From Pseudomonadota bacterium (lineage in GTDB: Bacteria > Pseudomonadota > Gammaproteobacteria > Xanthomonadales > Xanthomonadaceae): a stretch of DNA of 64,000 bases. Every line of letters starts with the position of its first letter. Within the stretch, counting starts at the first letter, position 1. Both the position numbers and the translations under genes were made by a program. The DNA lies in NCBI GenBank assembly GCA_023388715.1, contig JAEWFT010000021.1, positions 62,001 to 126,000 on the forward strand. Direction: 5' to 3'. Of the stretch, positions 20,475-33,127 are shown in pieces. A model generated the notes under the pieces. It searched no databases. It worked only from the letters and a program-made list of their open reading frames with translations, and was not told where the DNA came from.

Positions 20475-22679
20475 GTGACACACAACCCCCACGCGCCCGA
20501 TCCGGTTGCCCATCCGCCAACCTCCGGCCCGCGGCTGCTGGATGCGCTACAGGCCCAACTGGTTCCAGCCGTCGTCCCCGCGCTGGATCGCGCTTTGGGG
20601 CGCGTCGACGACTACCTGTTCGATCGCAGTCAGACCGGCGACGAGTCCCTGGGGCTTACCGCGCTGCGCGACCTGCGGCAGGTCCGTGCGCAGCTCCTGA
20701 AGCGCTTCGAGCAGACCCTCCTGGTCGGTTTCCGCGGGCTGCGCCAAGGCCAGCCCGAAGCCAAGCAGGTGGGCGCACGGGCCCTGAGCCTGCTGTCGGA
20801 GGAAGGGTTGGAGGAGCAACTGGCCACCGAACAGCTGGCCGAGAGCCTCACCCGCCAGCACGCACCGGCGCTGGAACTGCTCGCGCACCGGATACCGAGG
20901 CTGTACGGGCAGCAGGGCGAGCTTGCGCCTGCCGCCAACCCGATGTCGCCGCGCTTCGTCGCCACCGCGCTGGCGAATGCAATGGACGGGATGCCGCTGG
21001 ACACCGCGATCAGGATCGTGGTGTTCAAGTTCCTCGAGCGCGAGCTGCAGGCAGTGCTTCCCGCCGTCTACGACAGTAGCAATGCGACGCTGGTGAGGGC
21101 AGGGATCCTTCCGACCCTGCGCCCGGTCGCCCAGGCCGAACCCGCGCCTGCCCCCGCGCCACGTGGAGAGCCTGCCCCGGGAGCTGCGGATCCGCGTCAA
21201 CCGGCAGCGTCCTATCCGGTCGGCGAGGACATCAGCCCGGCGGACCAGGCGTTGTTCACCGGGCTGCTGGGCCTGCTGCGGGGCTGGCGCGCAGTCGCGG
21301 CCCCCGCCGGCGCGGTACCAGAACCCGATGCTGGGCCTGCCCGGGTACTGACATCGCGCGACCTCCTGTCGGTGCTGAACCTGCTGCAGCGCGAACCCGG
21401 CGGCATGCGCATGGATCCGGTGAGCGGCGGCGAGCTCCCGCTGGGGCAGCAGCTGCGCCAGCAGGTGGTGCGCGGCGCACGCAAGATCGGCGTCCCCGGC
21501 GACAACCTCCAGTTGGATGGCCTGGACGAGGACGCCGTCGACCTGGTCGCACTGCTGTTCGACGTCCTCCTGGATGGGCCGCAGTACGACAGCCAGGTAC
21601 GGCACAAGATCGGGCGGATGCTGGTGCCCTACGTCAAGGTCGCGGTGGCCGACCGCCGCATGTTCCTCTCGCGCCAGCATCCGGCGCGGCGGCTGCTCAA
21701 CACCGTGGCCGAGGCCTGCGAGGGCAACCATGGCGAAGCCCCGCAGGAGCGCCAGCTGCTCGAGCGCGTCGATGATGTGATCGAACGCCTGGTCGCCGAG
21801 TTCAACGAGGACGTGGCGATCTTCGAGATGCTGGAGCAGGAGCTGCGCGGCTACATGGCGCAGCACCGCAAGCGTGCCGAGCTGGCGGAGAAGCGTGCCG
21901 CCGAGACCCAGCACGGGCGGGAAAAGCTCGAGCAGGCGCGGCTGCAGGTGCGCAGCGACATGGAGCCCCGCCGCGGCGCGCGCCAGCTGCCGCGCGTGAT
22001 CGACGAGTTCCTCACCCGCTACGCCGCCCACCACCTCACCCAGGTGGTGCTGCGCGAAGGCCGGTCTGCGCTTGCGTATGACGAGGCGCTCACTGCGATC
22101 GACGCGATCCTGCTGGCCTTCGACTATGCGGAGCTGGGCGCCAATCCGGCCGACCTGCCGGCGCTCCCGCGGGCACAGCTGGAGACGATCCTCGCCAGTT
22201 CCGGCTGCGTGGGCGTCGCGGCGCAGGGCGCGCTGGACCTGGTGGAGGATGCGATCGCGCGCCTGTCCAAGGGCGAGCGCGCCACCGAGAACACCAGCCG
22301 GATGCCGGAGCAGGTCTTGGCGCCCGAGCCGATCCGGCCGGAGGCCCATGCATCCGAGCTCGCACTGGTCGGCGGGACCGACCGGCTGGACTACGATGCG
22401 TCGGCGCTGGAGCAGATGCGCACGCTCAAGGTGGGCAGCTGGCTGAACTTGGCCACCGCCACCGGCCGCATGGAGCCCGCCAAGGTCTCCTGGGTCAGCC
22501 CGATCTCCGGGCGCCTGCTGCTGGTCAATCGCCGGGGCATCCGCGTGCTGGTGGCCTCGGTGGAGGAGCTGGCGGCGATGGAGAAGCTGGGCAAGGCCCA
22601 GCTGCGCGAAGGCGACACCCCGTTCGAAGGCGCGATGCATGAAGTAGCCGAACGCCTGCGCAGCGCCGTGGGGACCTGA
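20475..22679 (+). CDS. DUF1631 family protein
   Basis: From the GTG at 20475 this is a 734-residue, largely helical, soluble protein of the DUF1631 family, which is sometimes misannotated as thymidine phosphorylase. Recognisable blocks are LLDALQAQLVPAVVPALDRA, an internal FVATALANAMDGMPLDTAI, and a C-terminal segment LKVGSWLNLATATGRMEPAK followed by KVSWVSPISGRLLLVNRRG. The last part resembles a PilZ-like beta segment, which would suggest a link to c-di-GMP signalling; this is an inference. A TTG at 20445 is an alternative start. It stands alone between dnaJ and dapB. The cellular role is unknown. Confidence 0.8.
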   Translation: MTHNPHAPDPVAHPPTSGPRLLDALQAQLVPAVVPALDRALGRVDDYLFDRSQTGDESLGLTALRDLRQVRAQLLKRFEQTLLVGFRGLRQGQPEAKQVGARALSLLSEEGLEEQLATEQLAESLTRQHAPALELLAHRIPRLYGQQGELAPAANPMSPRFVATALANAMDGMPLDTAIRIVVFKFLERELQAVLPAVYDSSNATLVRAGILPTLRPVAQAEPAPAPAPRGEPAPGAADPRQPAASYPVGEDISPADQALFTGLLGLLRGWRAVAAPAGAVPEPDAGPARVLTSRDLLSVLNLLQREPGGMRMDPVSGGELPLGQQLRQQVVRGARKIGVPGDNLQLDGLDEDAVDLVALLFDVLLDGPQYDSQVRHKIGRMLVPYVKVAVADRRMFLSRQHPARRLLNTVAEACEGNHGEAPQERQLLERVDDVIERLVAEFNEDVAIFEMLEQELRGYMAQHRKRAELAEKRAAETQHGREKLEQARLQVRSDMEPRRGARQLPRVIDEFLTRYAAHHLTQVVLREGRSALAYDEALTAIDAILLAFDYAELGANPADLPALPRAQLETILASSGCVGVAAQGALDLVEDAIARLSKGERATENTSRMPEQVLAPEPIRPEAHASELALVGGTDRLDYDASALEQMRTLKVGSWLNLATATGRMEPAKVSWVSPISGRLLLVNRRGIRVLVASVEELAAMEKLGKAQLREGDTPFEGAMHEVAERLRSAVGT

Positions 22680-22726
22680 CCGTCCGACAGTTGTAGCAGC
22701 GCGCCGCGCTGGTTAGCCTGCCGGGC

Positions 22727-23440
22727 ATGGACACGCGCGTGCGACTCCTCCTGCATGGTGCCAACGGGCGCATGGGCCAGGCCCTGCAGCGCCTGTGTGG
22801 CGATCCGGATTCCGGCTGCAGCATCGTCGCGGCGGTTGCGCGCCGGGTTCGGGCGCGGGTGGTCGATGGAGTGCCGCAGTTCGCCGCCAGCGAACTTGCC
22901 GGCGTGCCGGATTTCGACGTCGCGGTCGACTTCAGCCTGCCGGAAGGCTTCGATGCGGTGCTTGCCGTCTGCAGCAAGCGTGGCAAGCCGCTGGTATCCG
23001 GCACCACCGGGCTGTCGCCGGCGCAGCTGGATGCGCTGGAGCAGGCATCCGGCCGGATCCCGGTGGTGTGGGCCAGCAATTTCAGCCTCGGGGTGGCGCT
23101 CCTGCATGACCTGGTCGAGCGCGCGGCCCGCGCGCTGCCGGGCTGGGACTGCGACATCGTCGAGGCGCACCACGCGCGCAAGCTGGACGCCCCGTCAGGC
23201 ACCGCGCTGACGCTGGGCGCCGCGGCGGAGGAGGGCGGCGCGCAGCCGCGTTATGCCTCGCTGCGCGCCGGCGACATCGTCGGCGAACACATCGTGCAGT
23301 TCGCCGGGATGGGCGAGCGCATCGAGCTTGTGCACCGCGCCGGCAACCGCGACATCTTCGCGCGTGGCGCGCTGCACGTGGCGCGCCGGTTGCACGGTCG
23401 CGGACCCGGCCGCTACCAGCTGCGCGACCTGCTCGACTGA
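22727..23440 (+). CDS. dapB: 4-hydroxy-tetrahydrodipicolinate reductase
   Basis: The 237-residue enzyme reduces hydroxy-tetrahydrodipicolinate with NAD(P)H in the lysine/diaminopimelate pathway. The Rossmann start RLLLHGANGRMGQALQRL carries GxxGxxG. The active site block is VEAHHARKLDAPSGTA (catalytic His and Lys). The length is slightly short (E. coli 273), mainly in the N-terminal loops. It precedes carA by 119 bases on the same strand. Confidence 0.94.
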   Translation: MDTRVRLLLHGANGRMGQALQRLCGDPDSGCSIVAAVARRVRARVVDGVPQFAASELAGVPDFDVAVDFSLPEGFDAVLAVCSKRGKPLVSGTTGLSPAQLDALEQASGRIPVVWASNFSLGVALLHDLVERAARALPGWDCDIVEAHHARKLDAPSGTALTLGAAAEEGGAQPRYASLRAGDIVGEHIVQFAGMGERIELVHRAGNRDIFARGALHVARRLHGRGPGRYQLRDLLD

Positions 23441-23559
23441 ACGCCTCGGGCTGGCACCCAGGGTGCCTTGCCGGTACAATTCCCGCTCGCCTGACACCCC
23501 GCTCCGAACGGCCTCGCCCGTATCGGCGCTTTCTTGCAACCCCACGCAGGGCGACGCCT

Positions 23560-24723
23560 TTGAACCTACCCGCAATCCTCGTGCTTGAAGACGGCACGGT
23601 CTTCGAGGGCCAGTCCGTGGGCGCAAGCGGCCTCTCGGTTGGCGAAGTGGTGTTCAACACCGCGATGACCGGCTACCAGGAAGTGCTGACCGATCCGTCC
23701 TACGCACGCCAGCTGGTGACCCTGACCTACCCGCACATCGGCAACACCGGCTGCACCCCGCAGGACGACGAATCCGACCGCGCATGGGCTGCCGGCCTGA
23801 TCGTGCGCGACGTCCCGCGCCGGCCCAGCAGCTGGCGCAGCGAGGTGCCGCTGCCGCAGTGGCTGCAGGCGCAGGGCGTGGTTGCGATTGCCGGAATCGA
23901 CACCCGCAAGCTGACCCGCCTGCTGCGCGAGCGCGGCAGCATGTCGGGGGCGCTGTTGGCGGCCTCCGCGCCCGGCGAGACGCTGGATGTCGACAAGGCG
24001 CTGGAAGCCGCGCGCAAGTTCCCCGGCCTGAAGGGGATGGACCTGGCCAAGGTCGTCTCGACCACGACGCCGTATCGCTGGAACGAGGGCCCGCTGGACC
24101 TGGACCGCGATGTCTTCATCGCGCCGGAGCCGCGCTACAAGGTAGTGGCCTATGATTTCGGCGCCAAGCGCAACATCCTGCGCATGCTGGCCGAGCGCGG
24201 CTGCGACGTCCATGTGGTGCCGGCGCAGACGCCCGCCAACGAGGTGCTGGCGATGGCGCCCGACGGGGTGTTCCTGTCCAACGGCCCTGGCGATCCTGAG
24301 CCCTGCGATTACGCGATCGCCGCCATCCGCGAATTCACCGCGCGCAAGCTGCCGCTGTTCGGCATCTGCCTCGGGCACCAGCTGCTAGGCCTTGCTGCCG
24401 GCGCGCGCAGCATGAAGATGACCCATGGCCACCATGGCGCCAACCACCCGGTGCAGGCGCTGGCCGGTCCGGACGGCCCCGCGCAGGTGCTGATCACCTC
24501 GCAGAACCACGGCTTCTGCATCGACGAAGCCACCTTGCCGGCCAACGTGCGGGTCACCCACCGCTCGCTGTTCGACGGCACCAACCAGGGCATCGAACTG
24601 ACCGATGCCCCGGCCTTCAGTTTCCAGGGGCATCCGGAGGCGGCGCCAGGCCCGCACGACGTTGCCCCGTTGTTCGACCGCTTCATCCGCGCGATGGAAC
24701 GCACCCGCCGGACCGGCGCGTGA
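23560..24723 (+). CDS. carA: Carbamoyl-phosphate synthase small subunit
   Basis: The 387-residue glutaminase subunit supplies ammonia to CarB for carbamoyl phosphate, feeding pyrimidine and arginine synthesis. The class I amidotransferase triad includes C270 in FGICLGHQLLGL and H358 in FQGHPEAAPGPHD. The start is a TTG (23560), since the protein begins MNLPAILVLEDGTVFEGQ, the family N-terminus, and no ATG fits; carA genes often use weak starts. A TACAAT at 23475-23480 is a candidate -10 with an 80-base leader. The operon partner carB is separated by an S9 peptidase gene. Confidence 0.94.
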   Translation: MNLPAILVLEDGTVFEGQSVGASGLSVGEVVFNTAMTGYQEVLTDPSYARQLVTLTYPHIGNTGCTPQDDESDRAWAAGLIVRDVPRRPSSWRSEVPLPQWLQAQGVVAIAGIDTRKLTRLLRERGSMSGALLAASAPGETLDVDKALEAARKFPGLKGMDLAKVVSTTTPYRWNEGPLDLDRDVFIAPEPRYKVVAYDFGAKRNILRMLAERGCDVHVVPAQTPANEVLAMAPDGVFLSNGPGDPEPCDYAIAAIREFTARKLPLFGICLGHQLLGLAAGARSMKMTHGHHGANHPVQALAGPDGPAQVLITSQNHGFCIDEATLPANVRVTHRSLFDGTNQGIELTDAPAFSFQGHPEAAPGPHDVAPLFDRFIRAMERTRRTGA

Positions 24724-24764
24724 TCCGGGCCTTGCGGAACACACACGACCCGGGAGGGGGTTCA

Positions 24765-26648
24765 ATGCGCCATCTGTTCAAGCTGCTCATGCTGCTGGCA
24801 TTGCTGCCGGCGACGCTGTTTGCCCGTGAAGTGCCGGTCGGGGACTTCTTCAAGGACCCGGAGTTCAGCAACGTCTCGCTGTCGCCGACGGGCGAATACA
24901 TCACGGTCTCGGTGCCGCAGGAGGACCGCACCGTGCTGGCGGCGTTCCGCGTCGCCGACATGAAGCTGGTCGGCAAGTGGGACTACGGTTCGATGCGCCA
25001 CATCGACCGCGTCATGTGGGTGAACGACGAACGCTTCTTCATGTACGTCAGCCGCAAGGTGGGCCGCTTCGACTTCCGGGTCGGCACGCCGGACGTGTAT
25101 GCGTCGAATGTCGATGGCAGCAAGCGCACCGACATCCCCAACGGCGGCTACTACCAGGTAGTCGACCTGCTGGATGCCGACCCGCGCCGGATCCTGGTCG
25201 CCCGTTCGATCGAAAGCGCGTTCCTGTTCAGCATGGACGTCTACGACGGCCAGACCCGCACCGTGGCGACCGCGCCGCTGCGCTTCGGCACCTTCCTGGT
25301 GGATTCGAAAGGGGCGGTCCGCTACGCGATGGGGATGGAGGAGAACCGCGACAGCGTGACCCTGCGGCGCAACGGCAGCGGATGGACCGAGATCCACCGT
25401 GCGCCGATGGGCGGTTCGGTGCGCACGCCGCTCACCCTCGATGCCTCCGAGCGCAACGTGCTGTTCCAGGTCAGTGCCGACGGAGAACCGGAACAGGTCG
25501 TGCTCGTCGATGCCGAGACCGACAAGGCAACGCCGCTGAGCAGCAATCCGAATGTCGCGCCGGGACGCTTCCTGATGGCCAGCGACGACAAGACGCTGCT
25601 GGCGGTGGCCTACGCCGATGGCGTGCCGGGCTACGACTTCGTCAACAAGGAGCATCCCGAGACCAAGGTCTACGCCGGCCTGATCAATGCCTTCCCGGAG
25701 CATGCGGTGGCGTTCCGCGGCAGCAGCCGCGACGGCCGCTACATCCTGCTGAACGCCTACAGCGACATCGACCCGGGCAGCTACTACCTGTACGACAAGC
25801 AGGCCGGCAAGGTCACCTTCCTGCTGGCGGCGATGAGCTGGATCAAGCCGTCCGAGATGTCGGAGATGCGCCCGATCACCCTGAAGGCGCGCGACGGCAC
25901 GCCGCTGCACGGCTACATCACCATCCCGCGCAACAGCAACGGAAAGAAGCTGCCGCTGATCCTGAATCCGCATGGCGGCCCGCACGGCCCGCGCGACATG
26001 TGGGGCTTCAACCCGGAAGTCCAGTTCCTCGCCAACCGCGGCTATGCGGTGCTGCAGGTGAACTTCCGCGGCTCCGGCGGCTATGGCAACAAGTTCGAGC
26101 GCCTGGGCTACCGCAACTGGGGCACCACCATGATCGACGACATGACCGATGCCGTCGACTGGGCGGTGCGCGAGGGGATCGCCGACGGCGGCCGCGTGTG
26201 CACCTATGGCGCGTCCTACGGCGGTTATGGCGCACTGATGAGCGTGGTGCGCAATCCCACCAAGTACAAGTGCACGGTGGGCTACGTCGGCGTCTACAGC
26301 CTGCCGCTGATGAAGACCGATGGCGACATCCCGCGCGACGCGTCGGGCCGCAACTACCTGGCGCGGGTGCTGCCCGAGTCCGCGTCGGAGCTGCAGGCGC
26401 AGTCCGCGGTGTTCAACATCGACCGCATCAACGTGCCGGTGATGCTGGTGCAGGGCGGCAAGGACGAGCGCGTGCCGCCGTCGCAGTACCGCGCGCTGAA
26501 GGACGCCCTGGCCAAGGCCGGCAAGCCGATCGAGGTGGACATCCTGGAGCCGAAGGAAGGCCACGGCTTCTACGACTACGACAACCAGGTCCGGCTGTAC
26601 ACGCAGATGCAGGCCTTCTTCGACAAGTACATCGGCAGCAAGAACTGA
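24765..26648 (+). CDS. Secreted S9 family prolyl oligopeptidase-like peptidase
   Basis: The 627-residue protein starts at the ATG at 24765 after a strong GGGAGGGGG, with a signal peptide MRHLFKLLMLLALLPATLFA. A beta-propeller-like N-terminal part is followed by an alpha/beta hydrolase with Ser484 in YGASYGGYGAL, Asp567 in GGKDERVP and His600 in KEGHGF. This is typical of the dipeptidyl-peptidase/acyl-aminoacyl-peptidase group S9C. It probably acts in the periplasm or outside the cell on short peptides. Its insertion between carA and carB is notable, because those two genes are normally adjacent. Confidence 0.88.
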   Translation: MRHLFKLLMLLALLPATLFAREVPVGDFFKDPEFSNVSLSPTGEYITVSVPQEDRTVLAAFRVADMKLVGKWDYGSMRHIDRVMWVNDERFFMYVSRKVGRFDFRVGTPDVYASNVDGSKRTDIPNGGYYQVVDLLDADPRRILVARSIESAFLFSMDVYDGQTRTVATAPLRFGTFLVDSKGAVRYAMGMEENRDSVTLRRNGSGWTEIHRAPMGGSVRTPLTLDASERNVLFQVSADGEPEQVVLVDAETDKATPLSSNPNVAPGRFLMASDDKTLLAVAYADGVPGYDFVNKEHPETKVYAGLINAFPEHAVAFRGSSRDGRYILLNAYSDIDPGSYYLYDKQAGKVTFLLAAMSWIKPSEMSEMRPITLKARDGTPLHGYITIPRNSNGKKLPLILNPHGGPHGPRDMWGFNPEVQFLANRGYAVLQVNFRGSGGYGNKFERLGYRNWGTTMIDDMTDAVDWAVREGIADGGRVCTYGASYGGYGALMSVVRNPTKYKCTVGYVGVYSLPLMKTDGDIPRDASGRNYLARVLPESASELQAQSAVFNIDRINVPVMLVQGGKDERVPPSQYRALKDALAKAGKPIEVDILEPKEGHGFYDYDNQVRLYTQMQAFFDKYIGSKN

Positions 26649-26697
26649 TCCACTGGGGCCGGGCAACCGGCCCCCAGCCAAGGGCGAACGCACGACC

Positions 26698-29948
<3,251 letters not shown>

Positions 29949-29952
<4 letters not shown>

Positions 29953-30428
29953 GTCGCGCCCCGATCACCGCCAAGGGCGCCGTGCGCCTGCGCGCGGAAC
30001 TGGAAGAACTGAAGTCGGTCAAGCGCCCGGCGGTCATCAACGCGATCGCCGAGGCGCGCGCACATGGCGACCTCAAGGAAAACGCCGAATACCACGCCGC
30101 GCGGGAGCAGCAGGGGTTCATCGAAGGTCGCATCAAGCACCTGGAATCCGAGCTCTCGCACGCGCAGGTGATCGACGTGGCCACGCTCACCGCCGGCGAT
30201 CGCGTGGTATTCGGCGCCACCGTGGAGCTGGCCGACGTGGACAGCGGGGAGGAACGCCGCTACCAGATCGTGGGGGACCTCGAGGCCGACATCAAGCAGG
30301 GCCTGATCGCGATTTCCTCGCCGGTGGCGCGCGCGCTCATCGGCAAGCACGAGGGCGACGTGGTCACCATCGAGGCCCCGGGCGCCACCCACGAGTGGGA
30401 GATCGTGGCGGTCCGCTACGAGGCCTGA
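29949..30428 (+). CDS. greA: Transcription elongation factor GreA
   Basis: The 159-residue protein has the N-terminal coiled coil MSRAPITAKGAVRLRAELEE with the acidic tip GDLKENAEYHAAREQQ, which enters the RNA polymerase secondary channel to stimulate transcript cleavage. The FKBP-like C-terminal domain (KHEGDVVTIEAPGATHEWEI) follows. Its ATG overlaps the carB stop by four bases (ATGA at 29949-29952), so the two are translationally coupled. Confidence 0.96.
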
Positions 30429-30434
30429 GCCACC

Positions 30435-31355
30435 ATGCTGCAACTGCTGTTGCCGCCGGCCACGCGCCTGCCGCAACCGCTGCCCGCCACGCTGGCGGCC
30501 GCGCTGGGCCGGGCCGACATCGACCCGGGCGACGACGCTGGGCGTGCGCTGCAACGTGCCTTTCCCGGCCTTGCATCGCCGTGGCCGGTGGCCGCGCTCA
30601 CCCGCCTCGCCGACACCGGGGATCCGGACATCGCAAGCCATGGCTGGCTGCGTGCCGATCCCGCGCTGATCCAGCCGGACCTGGCCGGCGCGCGGCTGAT
30701 GGCCGTTAGCGCATCGCTACCGATGGCGTCGCAGGATGTGGAGGCGTTGCTGCCGGCCCTGCAGCCCCTTTTTGCCGATGACGGCTTCGTGCTGGACGCG
30801 CCGCACCCGCAGCGCTGGTACCTGCGACTGCCCGCGGAGAACGCACTGCCAGGCTTTTCCCCACTGGAGGCGGCGCTGGGCGAGGACCCGTTCGACCACC
30901 CGCCCACCGGTGACGCGGCCCTGGTCCGGCGCTGGCGCGTGCTTGCCAACGAGGCGCAGGTGATCCTGCACAACCATCCCCACAACGCGAGGCGTCGCGC
31001 CGCGGGTCTGCCGGCGGTCAATTCGCTGTGGTTCCACGGTAACGGCCGCTTGCCCGACGCCGTGGCAACCTCGTTTCCCACCATCGTGTCCGACGATCCC
31101 CTGCTGCACGGGCTGGCGCGGCTTGCGAAGGTGGAGGCCCGACCCGTCCCGGAGACATTCCGCGCCATGCCCGAACCTGCCCTCCTGGACCTGCGCGCGA
31201 CTCCAGCTTTCCAGTTGACCGGCTCCTGGTTGCTGCCGGCGCTCGCGCAGCGCGGGCTGCAGCGCTGGAGCTTCGAAGGCGGGCCAAGCGTCCTGCTGGC
31301 ACCGGGGCAACGCTTGCGCGTCTGGCGGCGCCCACTGGCGAAGCTGCCGGCATGA
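30435..31355 (+). CDS. Conserved protein of unknown function (phosphoglycerate-mutase-regulatory-like annotation)
   Basis: The 306-residue soluble protein begins MLQLLLPPATRLPQPLPATL and has a conserved central block ANEAQVILHNHPHNARRRAA followed by GLPAVNSLWFHGNGRLP. I recognise it as the COG4255-like family that some databases call phosphoglycerate mutase; I see no alkaline-phosphatase-superfamily metal motif that would support that name. It sits between greA and recJ, six bases after greA, and its stop overlaps the recJ start (ATGA at 31352-31355), so it is likely in a greA-orf-recJ operon. Function is unknown. Confidence 0.7.
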   Translation: MLQLLLPPATRLPQPLPATLAAALGRADIDPGDDAGRALQRAFPGLASPWPVAALTRLADTGDPDIASHGWLRADPALIQPDLAGARLMAVSASLPMASQDVEALLPALQPLFADDGFVLDAPHPQRWYLRLPAENALPGFSPLEAALGEDPFDHPPTGDAALVRRWRVLANEAQVILHNHPHNARRRAAGLPAVNSLWFHGNGRLPDAVATSFPTIVSDDPLLHGLARLAKVEARPVPETFRAMPEPALLDLRATPAFQLTGSWLLPALAQRGLQRWSFEGGPSVLLAPGQRLRVWRRPLAKLPA

Positions 31356-33064
31356 GCGGCGGCATGTTGATTGTGCGTCGCCAGGTGGCGGAGGGCAGCG
31401 AGGCGGGCGACTGGCCCGCGCACTGGCCGCCGCTGCTGCGCCGGGTGCATGCGGCGCGTGGATGCACGGGCGGCGGCGATGCGATGCCGCGGCTTTCGGC
31501 GCTGCCTCCGCCGGCCGGCATGCTGGGACTGGAGCAGGGGGTCGCCGTCCTGCGCGCGGCGATCGCGCAGGACCGGCACATCGTGGTGACCGCCGACTTC
31601 GACTGCGATGGCGCCACCGCCTGCGCCGTGGCGGTGCGCGGCCTGCGCATGCTGGGCGCGCGCCGGGTGTCATACGCGGTGCCGGACCGCGTTGTGCACG
31701 GCTATGGGCTGACGCCGGCGCTGGTTGCCGACATCGCGCCGCTGCAGCCCGACGTGTTGCTCACGGTGGACCACGGGATTGCCTGCCACGCCGGGATCGA
31801 CGCGGCGCGTACGCACGGGTGGCAAGTCGTGGTCACCGACCACCACCTGCCCGGCGAATCCCTGCCCGCGGCGGACGCGGTGATCGATCCCAACCAGCCG
31901 GGCGACCGCTTCCCGTCGAAGGCGCTGGCGGGGGTCGGCGTTCTGTTCTACCTGCTGCTGGCGCTGCGCGCCGCCGCGCGCGAAGCAGGCGAACCGGCGG
32001 GCGAGGCGGACCTGGCGTCGCTGCTGGACCTGGTCGCGGTCGGCACGGTCGCCGACATGGTCGCGCTCGATGCCGCCAACCGGGCGCTGGTCGGCGCCGG
32101 CCTGCGCCGCATCCGCGAAGGCCGCGCCTGCGCCGGGTTGCAGGCGTTGATGGCCGTGGCCGGTCGCGACCCGGCGCGCCTGACCACTGCCGACATCGGC
32201 TTTGGCATCGCCCCCCGGATCAATGCCGCCGGCCGGCTGGAAGACATGCGCGTGGGCATCGAATGCCTGCTGACCGACGATCCCGCGCAGGCGCAGGACC
32301 TGGCCGCAGCGCTGCACGCGATCAATGCCGCACGCCGCGAACTGCAGGACGGGATGGTGGATGCCGCCGTTGCCCGCGTGGAGGCCAACCCCGGCGACGC
32401 CGCGCTGGCGCCGTGCCTGTTCGATCCGGACTGGCACGCGGGCGTGGTCGGGCTGGTTGCCTCCAGGCTGAAGGAGAAGCTGCACCGCCCGGTGCTGGCG
32501 TTCGCGCCCAGCGGCAATGGCGACGGGATGCTGCGGGGATCGGCGCGCTCCATCCCAGGCTTCCACATGCGCGATGCGATCGCGCTGGTGGATGCGCGCG
32601 CGCCGGGGCTGATCGCCCGGTTTGGCGGCCACGCGATGGCGGCCGGGCTGACCCTCGACGAGGCCGCATTGCCGCGCTTCACCGCAGCCATCGAGCAGGT
32701 GGCGCACGACCTCGGCGTCGGCGCGCTGCTGCAGCCCACCCTCGACAGCGACGGCAGCCTGCCCGAGGACGCGCTCGACATCGCCAACGCGCTTGCCCTG
32801 CGCGACGGCGGGAGCTGGGGGCAGGGGTATCCGGAACCTGCATTCGACGACGAATTCGAGCTGGTCGATTTCCGTCAGGTCGGCGAACGCCACCTGCGCC
32901 TGCGGGTGCAGCGGGGCGGCCGCGTCCTCACCGCGATGCATTTCGGGGGTTGGGACGGCGCACCGCCACCGCCCATGCTGCGGCTGGTCTACCGCCTCAC
33001 CCCGGACGACTGGCGCGGCGGCGATGCGGTGCAGCTGATCGTGCTGCACCGCCAGGCGGCCTGA
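31352..33064 (+). CDS. recJ: Single-stranded-DNA-specific exonuclease RecJ
   Basis: The 570-residue DHH-family 5'-3' exonuclease acts in recombination and mismatch repair. Catalytic motifs are VTADFDCDGATACAV (Mn-binding Asp residues), VDHGIACHAG and VVTDHHLPGE (DHH), with the DHHA1 domain GSARSIPGFHMRDAI and RFGGHAMAAGLTL. The C-terminal OB-like segment (ELVDFRQVGERHLRLRVQ) is present. The start at 31352 overlaps the previous stop, and the length matches E. coli (577). Confidence 0.94.
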   Translation: MSGGMLIVRRQVAEGSEAGDWPAHWPPLLRRVHAARGCTGGGDAMPRLSALPPPAGMLGLEQGVAVLRAAIAQDRHIVVTADFDCDGATACAVAVRGLRMLGARRVSYAVPDRVVHGYGLTPALVADIAPLQPDVLLTVDHGIACHAGIDAARTHGWQVVVTDHHLPGESLPAADAVIDPNQPGDRFPSKALAGVGVLFYLLLALRAAAREAGEPAGEADLASLLDLVAVGTVADMVALDAANRALVGAGLRRIREGRACAGLQALMAVAGRDPARLTTADIGFGIAPRINAAGRLEDMRVGIECLLTDDPAQAQDLAAALHAINAARRELQDGMVDAAVARVEANPGDAALAPCLFDPDWHAGVVGLVASRLKEKLHRPVLAFAPSGNGDGMLRGSARSIPGFHMRDAIALVDARAPGLIARFGGHAMAAGLTLDEAALPRFTAAIEQVAHDLGVGALLQPTLDSDGSLPEDALDIANALALRDGGSWGQGYPEPAFDDEFELVDFRQVGERHLRLRVQRGGRVLTAMHFGGWDGAPPPPMLRLVYRLTPDDWRGGDAVQLIVLHRQAA

Positions 33065-33127
33065 CCGCCCCGGCGGGGGCCGTTCAAGCTGCTAAAATCG
33101 GCGGCCATTTGCAGTGCCCACAACGCC

